This document shows, one piece after another, positions 24,631 through 34,177 of a stretch of 64,000 bases of DNA. The translations under genes and the position numbers were made by a program. Position 1 is the first letter of the stretch. Every line of letters begins with the position of its first letter. The stretch is from positions 1 to 64,000 of the forward strand of contig CAMBQN010000009.1 of assembly GCA_945870025.1 (NCBI GenBank), read 5' to 3'. The notes under the pieces were generated by a model, which was given only the letters and a program-made list of their open reading frames with translations, searched no databases and was not told the origin of the DNA. This DNA is from Akkermansia muciniphila (GTDB lineage: Bacteria > Verrucomicrobiota > Kiritimatiellia > RFP12 > JAAYNR01).

Positions 24631-25464
24631 ATGGTGAAGAAGAAAGAAGAAGGACATGGCGCGGCCTATTCGGCCCCGGCGGTGGACATGGCGCTGGATC
24701 TGGTGGAATTCCTCGCGGAAAATCCCGGGGCTTTCGGCATCAACGACCTGTCGCGGCGCCTCGGACTGGCGGTCAACTCCGTGTATCGAGTCCTGCGGCG
24801 CCTCGCGGCCCGCGGCTATGTGGAGTTGGACCCGGCCTCGAACGGCTACCAGCTCAGCACGCAGTTCATTTCGCTCGGCATGAAGTTGCACAACCGCATC
24901 GACCTACGGGTACGTGCTCGCAGGCATCTTGAGCGACTCGCTGCCGAGACGGGCGAGACGTGCCAGATCCATACGCTCCAGCAGAACCGGATGCTGGTGC
25001 TGGACTCCGTGGCGCCGGGCACTGATTTCTACCTCCGGGTCACGCCGGGAAGCCTCCTGTGCGCCCACGCCAATGCCTTCGGCAAAGCCGTGCTCGCCTT
25101 CCTGCCTGCGGAGCGCGTGCAGGACATTCTGGCGGCAGGGATGCCTGCGCTTACGGAGCACACGCATACGAGTTCCAACGCACTCGTGCGGGAACTTGCG
25201 GTCACGCGACGCTCGGGGCTTTCCTATGACCGCGAGGAGTATTCCACGGGAATCTACTGTGTGGGGGCGCCGGTCTTCGACGTCCAGGGCGCCATCGTCG
25301 CCGGCCTGGGCGTGACGGGACTCGCGAGCCGCCGAACTGCGGCGACGGACAAGAAACTGCGCAGCTTGGTCCTTGACTGCGCCGCAGCCGTCTCATCCGA
25401 CATGGGATACACGGGAAGTCAGTTCGGTGATTGGAAAAATTTGTTGAAGCAGGTTAAGTCATAG
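24631..25464 (+). CDS. IclR-family transcriptional regulator
   Basis: This protein is about 277 aa from the ATG at 24631. The N-terminal ~80 residues form a winged helix-turn-helix (GINDLSRRLGLAVNSVYRVLRRLAARGYV is the recognition region, residues about 38-66). The C-terminal effector-binding domain (about 95-260) has the IclR signature RSGLSYDREEYSTGIYCVG and a closing GVTGL. IclR proteins usually sense small acids and control neighbouring catabolic genes. Position between GRE1 and the alcohol dehydrogenase suggests it controls this cluster. The effector is unknown. Confidence 0.9.
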   Translation: MVKKKEEGHGAAYSAPAVDMALDLVEFLAENPGAFGINDLSRRLGLAVNSVYRVLRRLAARGYVELDPASNGYQLSTQFISLGMKLHNRIDLRVRARRHLERLAAETGETCQIHTLQQNRMLVLDSVAPGTDFYLRVTPGSLLCAHANAFGKAVLAFLPAERVQDILAAGMPALTEHTHTSSNALVRELAVTRRSGLSYDREEYSTGIYCVGAPVFDVQGAIVAGLGVTGLASRRTAATDKKLRSLVLDCAAAVSSDMGYTGSQFGDWKNLLKQVKS

Positions 25465-25482
25465 CATAAACAGGAGTTCATT

Positions 25483-26622
25483 ATGAGCAGCGCGTTTGAG
25501 TTCTCGATCCCAGTGAAGATCATCTTCGGCCCCGGCAAACTGGCTGAGGCGGGCGCCCAGATCGCCGGGCTGGGCAGGAAGGCCCTGCTGGTCTGCGGGG
25601 CGGTTACGGCTAAAAGCGGCCTGGCCGAGCGCGTGCGCAACTTGGCGACGGCAGCGGGTGTGGAGGTTACCCTCTATACCGGCTCCGTGCCCAACCCGAC
25701 GACCGACTCCATCGACGCGGGCGCCGCCGTCTGCCGCAAGGCGGGTTGCGATGTCGTCGTAGGCTTGGGCGGCGGCTCGGCCATCGACACGGCCAAGGCC
25801 ATCGCGGTGGCAGCCACACATAACGGCCCGATCTGGCCCTATGCCATGGGAGAAAAGGCGGTCACGGCGGCCACGCTGCCGGTGGTAGCGATCACAACGA
25901 CCTCAGGAACAGGGAGCCACTGCACCTGCTTCTCCGTGATCACAAATCCGAAGACCAACCAGAAGCCGGGCTTGGGCTCGCCGCACATCCTGCCACGCGT
26001 GGCGGTCGTGGATCCCGGACTGATGCTCAGCGCGCCGCCAGCGCTCACGCTCGTTACGGGTTTCGATGTCTTCGCGCACGCGGTCGAGGCCTATACGTCG
26101 AAGGCGGCGAACCCGCTGAGCGATATGTTCGCCGAGCAGGCGATCACACTCCTTGCCCGGAACCTGCCAACGGCCTACCGCAACGGCACCGACATCGAGG
26201 CCCGCTCCGCCATGGCGCTCGCCGACACCTGCGCCGGCGTGGCCATCTGCCACGCCGTGGTCTCGCTCGGACACGTCATGGCGCACGTCATCAGCGGACA
26301 CTTCCACGACATCGCGCACGGCGACGCCCTCTTCTGCGTCTACCGCGGCGTCCTGGCGCACAACGCCGCTGCGCTGCCGGAGAAACATGCGTGGATCGCC
26401 GGACAGCTTGTGCCGGGGTGCCAGGACGTCGTCAAGGCCTTCGACACGTTCTTCGCGCCCTTCCCGTTTGAGAACCGGCTCAAGAGCAAGTTCCTGGGGT
26501 CGGATCAGATCGCCGAGTTGGCCCAGGAGACGTTCACTTACATGAAGGGCATCACAGAGCTTAATCCTGTCAAGGCCGATGTTGAAGACGCCCGGCGCAT
26601 ACTGGTATCATCATTGCAGTAG
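25483..26622 (+). CDS. Iron-containing alcohol dehydrogenase
   Basis: This 379-aa protein is of normal length for the group III (Fe-ADH) family. The nucleotide-binding GGGSAIDTAKA is near residue 93. Metal ligands fit Asp195 and His199 in GFDVFAHAVEAY, and His264 and His279 in the histidine-rich GHVMAHVISGHFHDIAHG block. An AGGAG lies 8 nt before the ATG. It sits between the IclR gene and GRE2. In comparable GRE clusters such enzymes interconvert the aldehyde product and an alcohol, or oxidise an alcohol substrate, with NAD(H). Which applies here is not known. Confidence 0.9.
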   Translation: MSSAFEFSIPVKIIFGPGKLAEAGAQIAGLGRKALLVCGAVTAKSGLAERVRNLATAAGVEVTLYTGSVPNPTTDSIDAGAAVCRKAGCDVVVGLGGGSAIDTAKAIAVAATHNGPIWPYAMGEKAVTAATLPVVAITTTSGTGSHCTCFSVITNPKTNQKPGLGSPHILPRVAVVDPGLMLSAPPALTLVTGFDVFAHAVEAYTSKAANPLSDMFAEQAITLLARNLPTAYRNGTDIEARSAMALADTCAGVAICHAVVSLGHVMAHVISGHFHDIAHGDALFCVYRGVLAHNAAALPEKHAWIAGQLVPGCQDVVKAFDTFFAPFPFENRLKSKFLGSDQIAELAQETFTYMKGITELNPVKADVEDARRILVSSLQ

Positions 26623-26660
26623 GCAGGGCTGCGTCGCACCGCGCACGGAGGAATCGGAGC

Positions 26661-28937
26661 ATGCATAACTTGCGTGAAGAACTCCACGCCTACTACACCC
26701 CGCTCCGGCTGGATCGGATTGCCGAAAACGCCGTGTACGTGGCGCGGCGCGACGCCATTTTCGCCGCCATGGATGCCTATGAAACGGCTAACCCCGATAC
26801 GCACCCCTACCTGCTGAAGGCACGGTTGCATGAGGAGATCGCCCGGCGCAGCGAACCCGTCATCTTCCGCCACTCACCGTTCTTCTTCGAACTGGGCGTG
26901 CGCCCCGCCGAGTGCTGGGGCGCACCCACGGAATGGGCACCAGCCAGTTGGATGCTGTGCCGCCGCAATCCGCGCGTGCAGCAAACGGAGCGGATGCGAT
27001 GGATTCATCATTTCCGTTCTCGCAACGACAAGAGCCCGGTCAAGCTCTGGAACATTTGGGATGTCTTTGACTACGATCATCACTGTCTGGCCTACACCCG
27101 ACTGCTCGACGTGGGCGTTAACGGCATCCTGAGGGAAATCGCCGAGGAGCAATCGCCGGACAATTCGCCAGAGAAAGCAGCGTTTCTGGAGGCGGCTGCC
27201 CGCGGTTGCCATGCCCTGTTGACCTTGGCGGGACGCTTCGCCGAACGCGCCGGAGCCATGCTCCAGACGGAGGCCGATCCGCGCGTTCACAGGAATCTCG
27301 AGCGGATGGCCGCCTCCGCGGCGCATGTTCCGGCCCATCCGCCGCGCACGTTCTATGAAGGGCTGGCCATGCTCTGGTTTCTGCGCGAAGCCACCGCCTC
27401 GCTCGAAGACATCGGCATTTCCGTGCTTGGCCATGTGGACCGTTTGCTGATCGGCCTCTACCGGGCCGACTTGGCGGCCGGGCGCCTGGACGAATCCGAG
27501 GCGCGCGACCTTCTCGCCCGCTGGATGTTGCCGACCGATATCAAATTCCATGTTGACGACAATCCCTGGCCGGAGACCAGCACTTGCATGGAACTGGGCG
27601 GGTGCGATGCCGACGGCGCCCCGGTCTACAACGAACTGACCCGCATGATTCTTGATGTCCACCGCGAGCACGGCATGATCAACCCGAAGCCCAACTGCCG
27701 GATCAGTGCCGCCTCCGCCGAGGACTATCTGCGCCAGATCGCGGCTACGACGCTGGGTGGGCACAACAACTTTGCCCTGATCAACGACGATGTGCTGATC
27801 CCGGCCTTCCTGCGCGCCGGCAAGACCCTTGCGGAAGCCCGTCTCTATGTCAATGGCGGCTGTCAGGAACCGATGGTCGAAGGGGTCGAGCACAGCGCCG
27901 GTGCCTTCTATTACTTCAACCTGGCCCGCGCCTTCGATCTCAGCTTGCGGCCGGTGGAACATGCCGCCGGCCAGGAAATCATCCCCGAGGCTGAGCAGCA
28001 CCTGCCGGAGCCGTTGACCGCTAAGGCCGACTTTGAAACCTTCTATCAAGATGCGCTGACGCGCATCCAGGCGCTGATCCGCCTCGGTGCCGATTGGGTC
28101 AGGGAACTTGGCCAGCGTACGTGGGAGATTCAGCCCTGCCCTCTCTTCTCCGCCAGCCTGGCCGACTGCCTCAGCAGCGGGAAAGACTACACCGCTGGTG
28201 GCGCACGCTACAACCCCTCCGGCATCTGCCTCGTCGGTTTCGCGACGGTGATCGATTCCCTGGCTGTGATCCGACGTGCTGTCTTCGATGAGAAATGGTT
28301 GAGTCTTGACGAATTGAACCAAGCCTTGGCCGCCAACTGGAAAGGCTATGAGGCCCTCCGCGCCCGCATCGTGGCACTGCCTAAGTTCGGACATGACGAG
28401 CCAGTGACCAACGCGTTGGCCCGCCGCCTGGCCGCCGACCTGGGCGGTTTTGTCCGCCTTCTCGAGAACGAACGCGGCGGAAACTTCCAAGCCAGCCTCT
28501 TTGTGTACTACTTCTTCCGGTGGAGTGGCGTCGATGTCCGGGCCACCCCTGACGGACGCGGCTGCGGCGAGCTGCTAAGCCAGGGTGTAGCTCCTGCCCG
28601 CCTTCATCCGCCGGAGCATCTGACCGATGTCTTCCGCACCTTGACCCACATCGACTTTGCCGATCTCCCCGGCAACTCGGTCGTCGATATCCAACTGCCG
28701 GCGGGTGGCGTCTTGCAGCCGGCGGAACTGGTCGCGCTGATCCGCGCCTTCGTTTGCCTGAATGGGCCCACGCTTCAGCTCAACTGCGTCTCGCCCGCAG
28801 TCCTGCGCGAGGCTCAGGGAAGTCCGGAACGCCACAGGGATCTGATTGTGCGTATTTCAGGACTTTCGGCCCGTTTCGTCGCGCTTACGAAGGACGTTCA
28901 GGATGAAATCATCTCCCGCACGATGATGGTAACATGA
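26661..28937 (+). CDS. Glycyl-radical enzyme 2
   Basis: This 758-aa protein starts at an ATG after GGAGGAATCGGAGC. Cys401 lies in NGGCQEPMVEG, again with glutamate at +2. The radical loop is RISGLSARF (Gly734), with Leu where Tyr or Phe is usual. Its N-terminal half (HFRSRNDKSPVKLWNIWDVF) differs clearly from GRE1 and GRE3, so the three are distinct subfamilies and not recent duplicates. It is cytoplasmic and dependent on the radical-SAM activase encoded downstream. No shell proteins or encapsulation tails of a microcompartment are seen nearby. The substrate is unknown. Confidence 0.85.
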   Translation: MHNLREELHAYYTPLRLDRIAENAVYVARRDAIFAAMDAYETANPDTHPYLLKARLHEEIARRSEPVIFRHSPFFFELGVRPAECWGAPTEWAPASWMLCRRNPRVQQTERMRWIHHFRSRNDKSPVKLWNIWDVFDYDHHCLAYTRLLDVGVNGILREIAEEQSPDNSPEKAAFLEAAARGCHALLTLAGRFAERAGAMLQTEADPRVHRNLERMAASAAHVPAHPPRTFYEGLAMLWFLREATASLEDIGISVLGHVDRLLIGLYRADLAAGRLDESEARDLLARWMLPTDIKFHVDDNPWPETSTCMELGGCDADGAPVYNELTRMILDVHREHGMINPKPNCRISAASAEDYLRQIAATTLGGHNNFALINDDVLIPAFLRAGKTLAEARLYVNGGCQEPMVEGVEHSAGAFYYFNLARAFDLSLRPVEHAAGQEIIPEAEQHLPEPLTAKADFETFYQDALTRIQALIRLGADWVRELGQRTWEIQPCPLFSASLADCLSSGKDYTAGGARYNPSGICLVGFATVIDSLAVIRRAVFDEKWLSLDELNQALAANWKGYEALRARIVALPKFGHDEPVTNALARRLAADLGGFVRLLENERGGNFQASLFVYYFFRWSGVDVRATPDGRGCGELLSQGVAPARLHPPEHLTDVFRTLTHIDFADLPGNSVVDIQLPAGGVLQPAELVALIRAFVCLNGPTLQLNCVSPAVLREAQGSPERHRDLIVRISGLSARFVALTKDVQDEIISRTMMVT

Positions 28938-28979
28938 GATGCGGGCGGACCTGGATTCCCGTGAGGAAGAACTAACTGT

Positions 28980-29027
28980 ATGAACGCATCACAACCCGGA
29001 TCTCGCCGCCCCTCGGAGAATTACTGA
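28980..29027 (+). CDS. Possible 15-aa leader peptide before GRE3
   Basis: ATG at 28980 after GAGGAAG begins MNASQPGSRRPSENY and stops at 29025-29027, one base before the ATG of GRE3. The ribosome binding site of GRE3 (CGGAGA) lies inside this frame. The tight spacing would allow translational coupling. Whether it is expressed is not known; it is too short to judge by codon use. Confidence 0.3.
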   Translation: MNASQPGSRRPSENY

Positions 29028-29028
29028 T

Positions 29029-31377
29029 ATGAACAGCGAAAAGCCCACCGCGCGTCTATCGAGCAGTATCGCCACCTTGCGGTCAGACGTCATGGCCCGC
29101 AAGGGATCGTTTGTGTCTACCGTCAATCCGCTATTGTGCGATGTGGCCCTGTGGCGGTCGTTTACGCCGGGGCAGTCGCGCGTCCAGCGGCGGGCAGCGT
29201 TTCTGCGCGAACTGGTTGTTCTGGCGCCTGTCGAGATCGGCCCGGTGTGGACACTGGCCGGCGAGCACCTGCGGCCGCTGCACGCTGGGGTGGGAGCGTG
29301 CGGCAATCCCGAGTTAGCCGCGCGCTTTGCCGAGTTCGGCATCGACGCGGCCGAGGCGGAGAATGTCCGGCGATGCGCCGCGGCGTGGAACGGTGATACC
29401 GGCACGACCATGCCGCGGGGGACGCTCCATACGGATGTTGGTGTTGCCGCACCGGGCAGCCATAACGGCAAGGGCGGTTGGGGCGGAGCCACAGGCATGG
29501 ACGTCTTCTGGTCCATTGGTTGGGTTGAGAACCACAGCGTTCGCGACTTTGCCAAAGTCATACGCATCGGTTTCGCTGGAATCCTGGCGGAGATTGACGC
29601 GGCCCTGGCGGGCGGCGACCTGACGGACCCCGATTTCCCGCGGAAAGAGAACTTCTGGCGTGGCGCTCGGAGCGTCTGCGAGGCCGGCATGCTCCTTGGC
29701 AAGCGCTATGCGGAACGGGCGGCGGAGCGGGCGGCCGCTTCGGCCGATTCGGATGACAAGGCACGGCTGGAGCGGATGGCCGAAGCCTGCGCGCAGGTGC
29801 CGGCCCGCGGCGCCCGCAACTTCCACGAGGCGGTTCAGGCGCTGTGGTTCGCGCACATCCTCACCTGCGGCGAGGATGGCATCAACGCCAACTCGATCGG
29901 TCGCCTCGACCAAATCCTCTTCCCCTACGGCCAGGCCGGTCTCGCGGACGGCTCGCTCACGCAGGACGCGGCGCTCGAGCTGATGGAGGAGTTGGCTTGC
30001 AAGCTCTACCTTGATTACGACGTGCAAGCCATCACGCTGGGCGGCGTGGACCGGCACGGCAACTGCGGCGTCAACGACTTGAGCTACCTCATCCTTGAGG
30101 CCACCCGGAACGTGGGGTTCATCCGCGACGTCTCCATTCGCGTCAGCAAGAACTCGCCGCCCCGCTTCCTCCGTCTCGCCGCCGAACTGATCGTCGAGGG
30201 CGGCGGCATCCCCTTCCTCTTCAATGACGACTGCTTCATCAAGGCCTTGACCGACCGCGGCATTGCCGTCGAGGACGCGCGGGACTACGCCCCCATCGGC
30301 TGCATCGAGTTGACCATTCCCGGCAAGGCCAACCCGCACGCCGTGTCGGGCTGGTTCAACGCCGCCAAGTGTCTCGAGCTGGCCTTGTTCGACGGCGCCG
30401 ATCCGCGGACCGGCGTCCAACTGGGGCCGAAGACCGGCACGCTCGGCGATCACCCGACCTTCGAGAGCCTCCTGGCCGCGTATGACACACAGGTCGAATT
30501 CTTCGCCCGGCGCATGGCCTATCACTGCAACCGCGGCGAGCTGCAACAGCGGGAGCGTGGTCCGCTCCCTTGCTGGTCAATCATGACCGACGATTGCATC
30601 GCCCGCGGGCGTGACATCACCGACGGCGGGGCGATCTACAACTACCACTCCATCTGCCTGCTCGGCACGGCCAACACCGCGGACTCCCTGATGGCGGTCA
30701 AGAAGTGGGTCTACGACGAGAAGCAGCTCGGTGCCGCCGAGCTGCTCGACGCCTTGCGAACCGATTTCGCCGGCAAGGAGGAGCTGCGGCAGAGATTGCT
30801 GCGGGACGCGCCGAAATACGGCAACGACACCGAGGAAGTGGACCTGCTCGCGAAACGCGTTGACGACCATTTCATCGATCTGATGGACACCCTGCGCAGC
30901 CCACTTGGCGGGCGTTACTTCGTGCACCTCTTCTCCTTCCTGTGTAATCTGGATTTCGGGAGATGTCTGGGCGCCACACCGGACGGCCGCAAGGCCGGAG
31001 AACCCATTGCCTATTCGCTGTCGGCGCAACAGGGCCGCGACGAGCGCGGCGCCACCGCCATGCTCAAGTCGCTCGCGCGCCTGCCGCACAACCGGGCAGC
31101 GGGGGCATCGGCGGCGATCATCGAGCTCGATCCGGCCGTGGTCGAGGGGGAGCCGGGTGTCGAGCGCTTGACCACGCTCATACGTGCGGCCCTGGCGATG
31201 GACATCGGCCAGCTCCAGTTCAACGTCGTCACTGTCGAAAAGCTCCGCCAGGCACAAAAGGACCCGGAACACTTCGGGGACCTCCCGGTGCGTGTCGCCG
31301 GCTTCTCCCAGAAGTTCAAACTGGTTCCCCCCGATCTGCAGGAACACATCATCGCCCGCACCAAGCACACATCATGA
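29029..31377 (+). CDS. Glycyl-radical enzyme 3
   Basis: This is a 782-aa protein. The catalytic cysteine is Cys425 in PIGCIELTIPG, and the radical loop is RVAGFSQKF (Gly758), close to the family consensus RVxGYxxxF. It ends ELxEHIIARTKHTS-like, typical of the dehydratase group of GREs. A distinctive glycine-rich stretch, APGSHNGKGGWGG, occurs near residue 141. Its stop overlaps the ATG of the activase gene by 4 nt, making it the most likely cognate partner, though the same activase may serve all three. The substrate is unknown. Confidence 0.85.
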   Translation: MNSEKPTARLSSSIATLRSDVMARKGSFVSTVNPLLCDVALWRSFTPGQSRVQRRAAFLRELVVLAPVEIGPVWTLAGEHLRPLHAGVGACGNPELAARFAEFGIDAAEAENVRRCAAAWNGDTGTTMPRGTLHTDVGVAAPGSHNGKGGWGGATGMDVFWSIGWVENHSVRDFAKVIRIGFAGILAEIDAALAGGDLTDPDFPRKENFWRGARSVCEAGMLLGKRYAERAAERAAASADSDDKARLERMAEACAQVPARGARNFHEAVQALWFAHILTCGEDGINANSIGRLDQILFPYGQAGLADGSLTQDAALELMEELACKLYLDYDVQAITLGGVDRHGNCGVNDLSYLILEATRNVGFIRDVSIRVSKNSPPRFLRLAAELIVEGGGIPFLFNDDCFIKALTDRGIAVEDARDYAPIGCIELTIPGKANPHAVSGWFNAAKCLELALFDGADPRTGVQLGPKTGTLGDHPTFESLLAAYDTQVEFFARRMAYHCNRGELQQRERGPLPCWSIMTDDCIARGRDITDGGAIYNYHSICLLGTANTADSLMAVKKWVYDEKQLGAAELLDALRTDFAGKEELRQRLLRDAPKYGNDTEEVDLLAKRVDDHFIDLMDTLRSPLGGRYFVHLFSFLCNLDFGRCLGATPDGRKAGEPIAYSLSAQQGRDERGATAMLKSLARLPHNRAAGASAAIIELDPAVVEGEPGVERLTTLIRAALAMDIGQLQFNVVTVEKLRQAQKDPEHFGDLPVRVAGFSQKFKLVPPDLQEHIIARTKHTS

Positions 31378-32294
31378 GTACGGACATGAATGGCATCGTC
31401 TTCGACATCCAGAAGTTCTCCATCCACGACGGCCCCGGCATACGCACGACCGTCTTCCTCAAGGGGTGTCCCCTGCGTTGCCTCTGGTGCCACAATCCGG
31501 AGTCACAGGAGCGTGCCGCCGAAATCTCCCTCATCCCCTCCAAGTGCATCGGCTGCGGACATTGCTTCCATGCCTGTCCGCAAGGCGGACACGTCATGGG
31601 CGAGGACGGGAACCGCGCCTTCCACCGGGAGCGTTGCCAGCGCTGCGGCGTCTGCGCCGAGAAGTGCTACGCCAAGGCTCTCGAACTCATCGGACGGGAG
31701 ATGACCGTCGAGGAAGTGATCGCGGAGGTCGAGAAGGACAAGCCTTTCTACGAGACCTCGGGCGGCGGCATGACCGTCTCGGGCGGCGAGCCACTCTTTC
31801 AGTTTGAATTCACGCTGGCCCTGCTCCAAGAGGCCAAGCGGCGCGGACTCCACACCTGCATCGAGACCTCCGGCTTCGCACCGTTCGAACGGCTGGAGCA
31901 GATCAGGCCCTTGGTCGATCTCTTCCTCTACGACTACAAGGAGACCGATCCCGCCCGCCATCAGGAGTATACCGGTGCGCCGCGGGAGGTCATCGTCGAC
32001 AACCTGATCCGCCTCGACCAGCTCGGGGCGAAGACCATCCTGCGCTGCCCGATCATCCCCGGCCTGAACGCCCGGGCCGACCATTTCGCAGGGATCGCCG
32101 CCATGGCAAACCGACTTCACAACATCCTCGAGGTCAACCTCATGCCGTACCATCCGCTCGGCCAGTCGAAGAGCGAGCGCATCGGCAAGCCCGCCCCCAT
32201 GGACGACGTCACCTTCCCCGAGGCCGCCACCGTCGCTGCCTGGGAGGCAACCGTCGCCGCCGCCACGCGTGTGCCCGTCAAGAAGGGGAGCTGA
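31374..32294 (+). CDS. Glycyl-radical enzyme activating enzyme (radical SAM)
   Basis: This 306-aa protein installs the glycyl radical on its partner using S-adenosylmethionine. The radical-SAM motif CxxxCxxC is CPLRCLWC (Cys32, Cys36, Cys39), preceded by the family start FDIQKFSIHDGPGIRTTVF. An inserted ferredoxin-like domain carries two [4Fe-4S] motifs (Cys58-Cys68 and Cys88-Cys98), as in activases of non-PFL GREs. SGGEPLFQ is the glycine-rich SAM-binding strand. ATG chosen at 31374 because it overlaps the GRE3 stop (ATGA). It is the only activase in the window. Confidence 0.93.
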   Translation: MSTDMNGIVFDIQKFSIHDGPGIRTTVFLKGCPLRCLWCHNPESQERAAEISLIPSKCIGCGHCFHACPQGGHVMGEDGNRAFHRERCQRCGVCAEKCYAKALELIGREMTVEEVIAEVEKDKPFYETSGGGMTVSGGEPLFQFEFTLALLQEAKRRGLHTCIETSGFAPFERLEQIRPLVDLFLYDYKETDPARHQEYTGAPREVIVDNLIRLDQLGAKTILRCPIIPGLNARADHFAGIAAMANRLHNILEVNLMPYHPLGQSKSERIGKPAPMDDVTFPEAATVAAWEATVAAATRVPVKKGS

Positions 32295-32314
32295 CCATGA
32301 GCCTAGAAACGGCT

Positions 32315-32333
32315 ATAGACTGTTAGGCTATAA
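32315..32333. terminator. Hairpin between convergent genes
   Basis: TATAGACT and AGGCTATA pair with one mismatch around GTT, in the 47-bp gap between the activase (plus) and the FHA protein gene (minus). The position suggests a bidirectional terminator, but no T-run follows on either strand. Confidence 0.3.
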
Positions 32334-32341
32334 GGTCACTT

Positions 32342-34177
32342 CTACCACTGGAAGACACCGAACTTGGAAGGATGGTGGAACTCGCGGCTCTTGTCGTAGA
32401 CCGCGAACCAGCTCTGCAGTTGCCAGTCTTCCTTCTGCCCGCGGAAATTGCGGCAGAAATTCACCGCCCAGCGGGTGCCGTCCTTCGGCGGACCCCCGAG
32501 GCGGTCGAACGGAATCAGAATTTCGCAGGACCATTGGCCCGAATCCTTGTTGACGCTAGTCTTGATCGTCAGCGCCGCGTCCCATGGCTCAGCACGGCTC
32601 CTCGATTCGGCCGTCTTGTAGTAGCCGGTCCAGTAGAGACCCTTGGAATTGACAATCAGTTGGCAGTAATCCTGGCGGTCGAAATTGGTGTCCAGGAAGA
32701 TCTCAACGGAATCGTCTTGGATCAGATGCGAGGCCTCTGCGGCGTCGGCTCTGGCGATGAGCTGGGACACGTCTGGATCCGAGCAAACAAAGGAAATATA
32801 AAGGCACTGCCGCCCCTGCACGTCGGTTTTGCTGACGTAGCAGTAGGTGGGCGGCTTGGCTTCCGGAGGCGGCGACCCGGGCGCATGCATACGAAACGCC
32901 CCGCTCTTCCAACTCTTGGCGGTTTCATCCGTCGTGACCATGCCGTCGATCTTGAGGGTGTCGCTTCCATCCCCGCTCTTCATCTGCGCCAGTTGTTCGG
33001 CGATGTGCGCCACCGGTATAAAGGTTCCCTTGTAGGCTTCGAAATTAACGGGGCTGGGTTTCAGCGCGGCCATGAGGGCCAGGCGCTGCGACCGGTCACC
33101 GGGTAGGCTGCCCCCGCGCACCGGCTCCTGGAGGCCGGTGGTGGCGGTGCCAGATGCCGAGACCTGAAAAGTCGCCCGACTCAGGCTGCTGTCGTCCGCC
33201 TTGATCTGGAATCGCCCCAGGTCTGTGGATTGCCGCACGGCATCCGCCTCGGCCACGGACAAACGCCGCATGGGCGCCCCGCCGCTCAACGCCACCTTCT
33301 CGCGCTGCACCGCCACCACCCTGTTCTGGGCCAGCTCGGGCAGCGCCGCCAGCTTCTCCAGAGGCAGAGACTCCCTCGCAAGCTTGGGAGGAGCCAACGT
33401 GGGCTGAGTCTCGCGTGATAGTACCGGCTCAGCGGTAACCGATTCGACGGGCTTGATCTCGGGCTTGAGCAGGTCCGGCGTGGTCGTGGTCGGCTCGGTC
33501 GGCGTAAAGGTCTGGCGATTGACCGTGTCCAAAGAACGGACAGCGTCCGCCGCTGGCGCACTGGCCTGATCGGCCAGCATCGTCACCTCCACCGGCGGCT
33601 GGGCCGGCTCGAACACCTCTTCCCGGGGAACGAGCAGCACCAGAAGCGCCAGGATGGCTATGAGCGCGCCCATCGACGAGAACGCCTTGCGCAGCCGATC
33701 GCGATGCATGTAGCCGGCGCATGTGTTCAGATAACCGGGAGGAATGACATAATCGCGGATCAGGCCCGCGCAAAGATCCGCGACGTTGACATGGGTGCGC
33801 CGGTCGCGCGCTTCGGGGTCGCTCGGCGCAAACATGAACTGGTGACATCCCGCCGTGATGATGTCGCCGAAAATCACCTTGTCGCGCTGCGTGTGCCGAT
33901 GGTTGAGAAAGACCCGCGCATCGGGATGGGCTTCCATGATCCACACGTTCGTACAGGCTTCGTGGGTGCTGTCGCAGTGATGCTTGTGACGGACCAGCGT
34001 GAACGCGCGGGAAGGCACCAGAGGATCACACATCACCAAGTCGTTGTCGGTCCCGGCGCCTATTCGAATCTCGTCGCTGCCGGTGACCACTTCGCAGGCC
34101 TCCACGCCAGCCACGCGGCCCAGGATGCGTACCCTGTTGGCGTCGTGAACGGAAGGTCTGGAGGCGTTGTCGGCCAT
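32342..34177 (-). CDS. FHA domain - TM - CBM9-like protein (TonB/TolA position)
   Basis: This is a 611-aa protein. Residues about 12-115 look like a forkhead-associated domain (IRIGAGTDNDLVMCDPLVPS, VFLNHRHTQRDKVIFGD), which binds phosphothreonine in known cases. One transmembrane segment lies at about 170-187 (GALIAILALLVLLVP). A Pro/Ala/Glu-rich linker spans about 190-420. The C-terminus (about 430-611) resembles a CBM9-type domain (YISFVCSDPDVSQL, DDSVEIFLDTNF, WSCEILIPFDRLGG, RWAVNFCRNF). The predicted topology is FHA in the cytoplasm and the sugar-binding-like domain in the periplasm. It directly follows ExbD (1-nt junction), where a TonB- or TolA-like protein would be expected. The combination is unusual; its function is inferred only from context. 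Confidence 0.75.
   Translation of the reverse strand: MADNASRPSVHDANRVRILGRVAGVEACEVVTGSDEIRIGAGTDNDLVMCDPLVPSRAFTLVRHKHHCDSTHEACTNVWIMEAHPDARVFLNHRHTQRDKVIFGDIITAGCHQFMFAPSDPEARDRRTHVNVADLCAGLIRDYVIPPGYLNTCAGYMHRDRLRKAFSSMGALIAILALLVLLVPREEVFEPAQPPVEVTMLADQASAPAADAVRSLDTVNRQTFTPTEPTTTTPDLLKPEIKPVESVTAEPVLSRETQPTLAPPKLARESLPLEKLAALPELAQNRVVAVQREKVALSGGAPMRRLSVAEADAVRQSTDLGRFQIKADDSSLSRATFQVSASGTATTGLQEPVRGGSLPGDRSQRLALMAALKPSPVNFEAYKGTFIPVAHIAEQLAQMKSGDGSDTLKIDGMVTTDETAKSWKSGAFRMHAPGSPPPEAKPPTYCYVSKTDVQGRQCLYISFVCSDPDVSQLIARADAAEASHLIQDDSVEIFLDTNFDRQDYCQLIVNSKGLYWTGYYKTAESRSRAEPWDAALTIKTSVNKDSGQWSCEILIPFDRLGGPPKDGTRWAVNFCRNFRGQKEDWQLQSWFAVYDKSREFHHPSKFGVFQW

Noticed and set aside
26874-28490. 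538-aa open frame on the minus strand
   Set aside because: Antisense shadow of glycyl-radical enzyme 2; low-complexity composition, no motif, no ribosome binding site.
22308-32294. Glycyl-radical microcompartment locus
   Set aside because: No BMC-domain or pentameric shell proteins, and no aldehyde dehydrogenase with an encapsulation peptide. Only GREs, ADH, regulator and activase are present.
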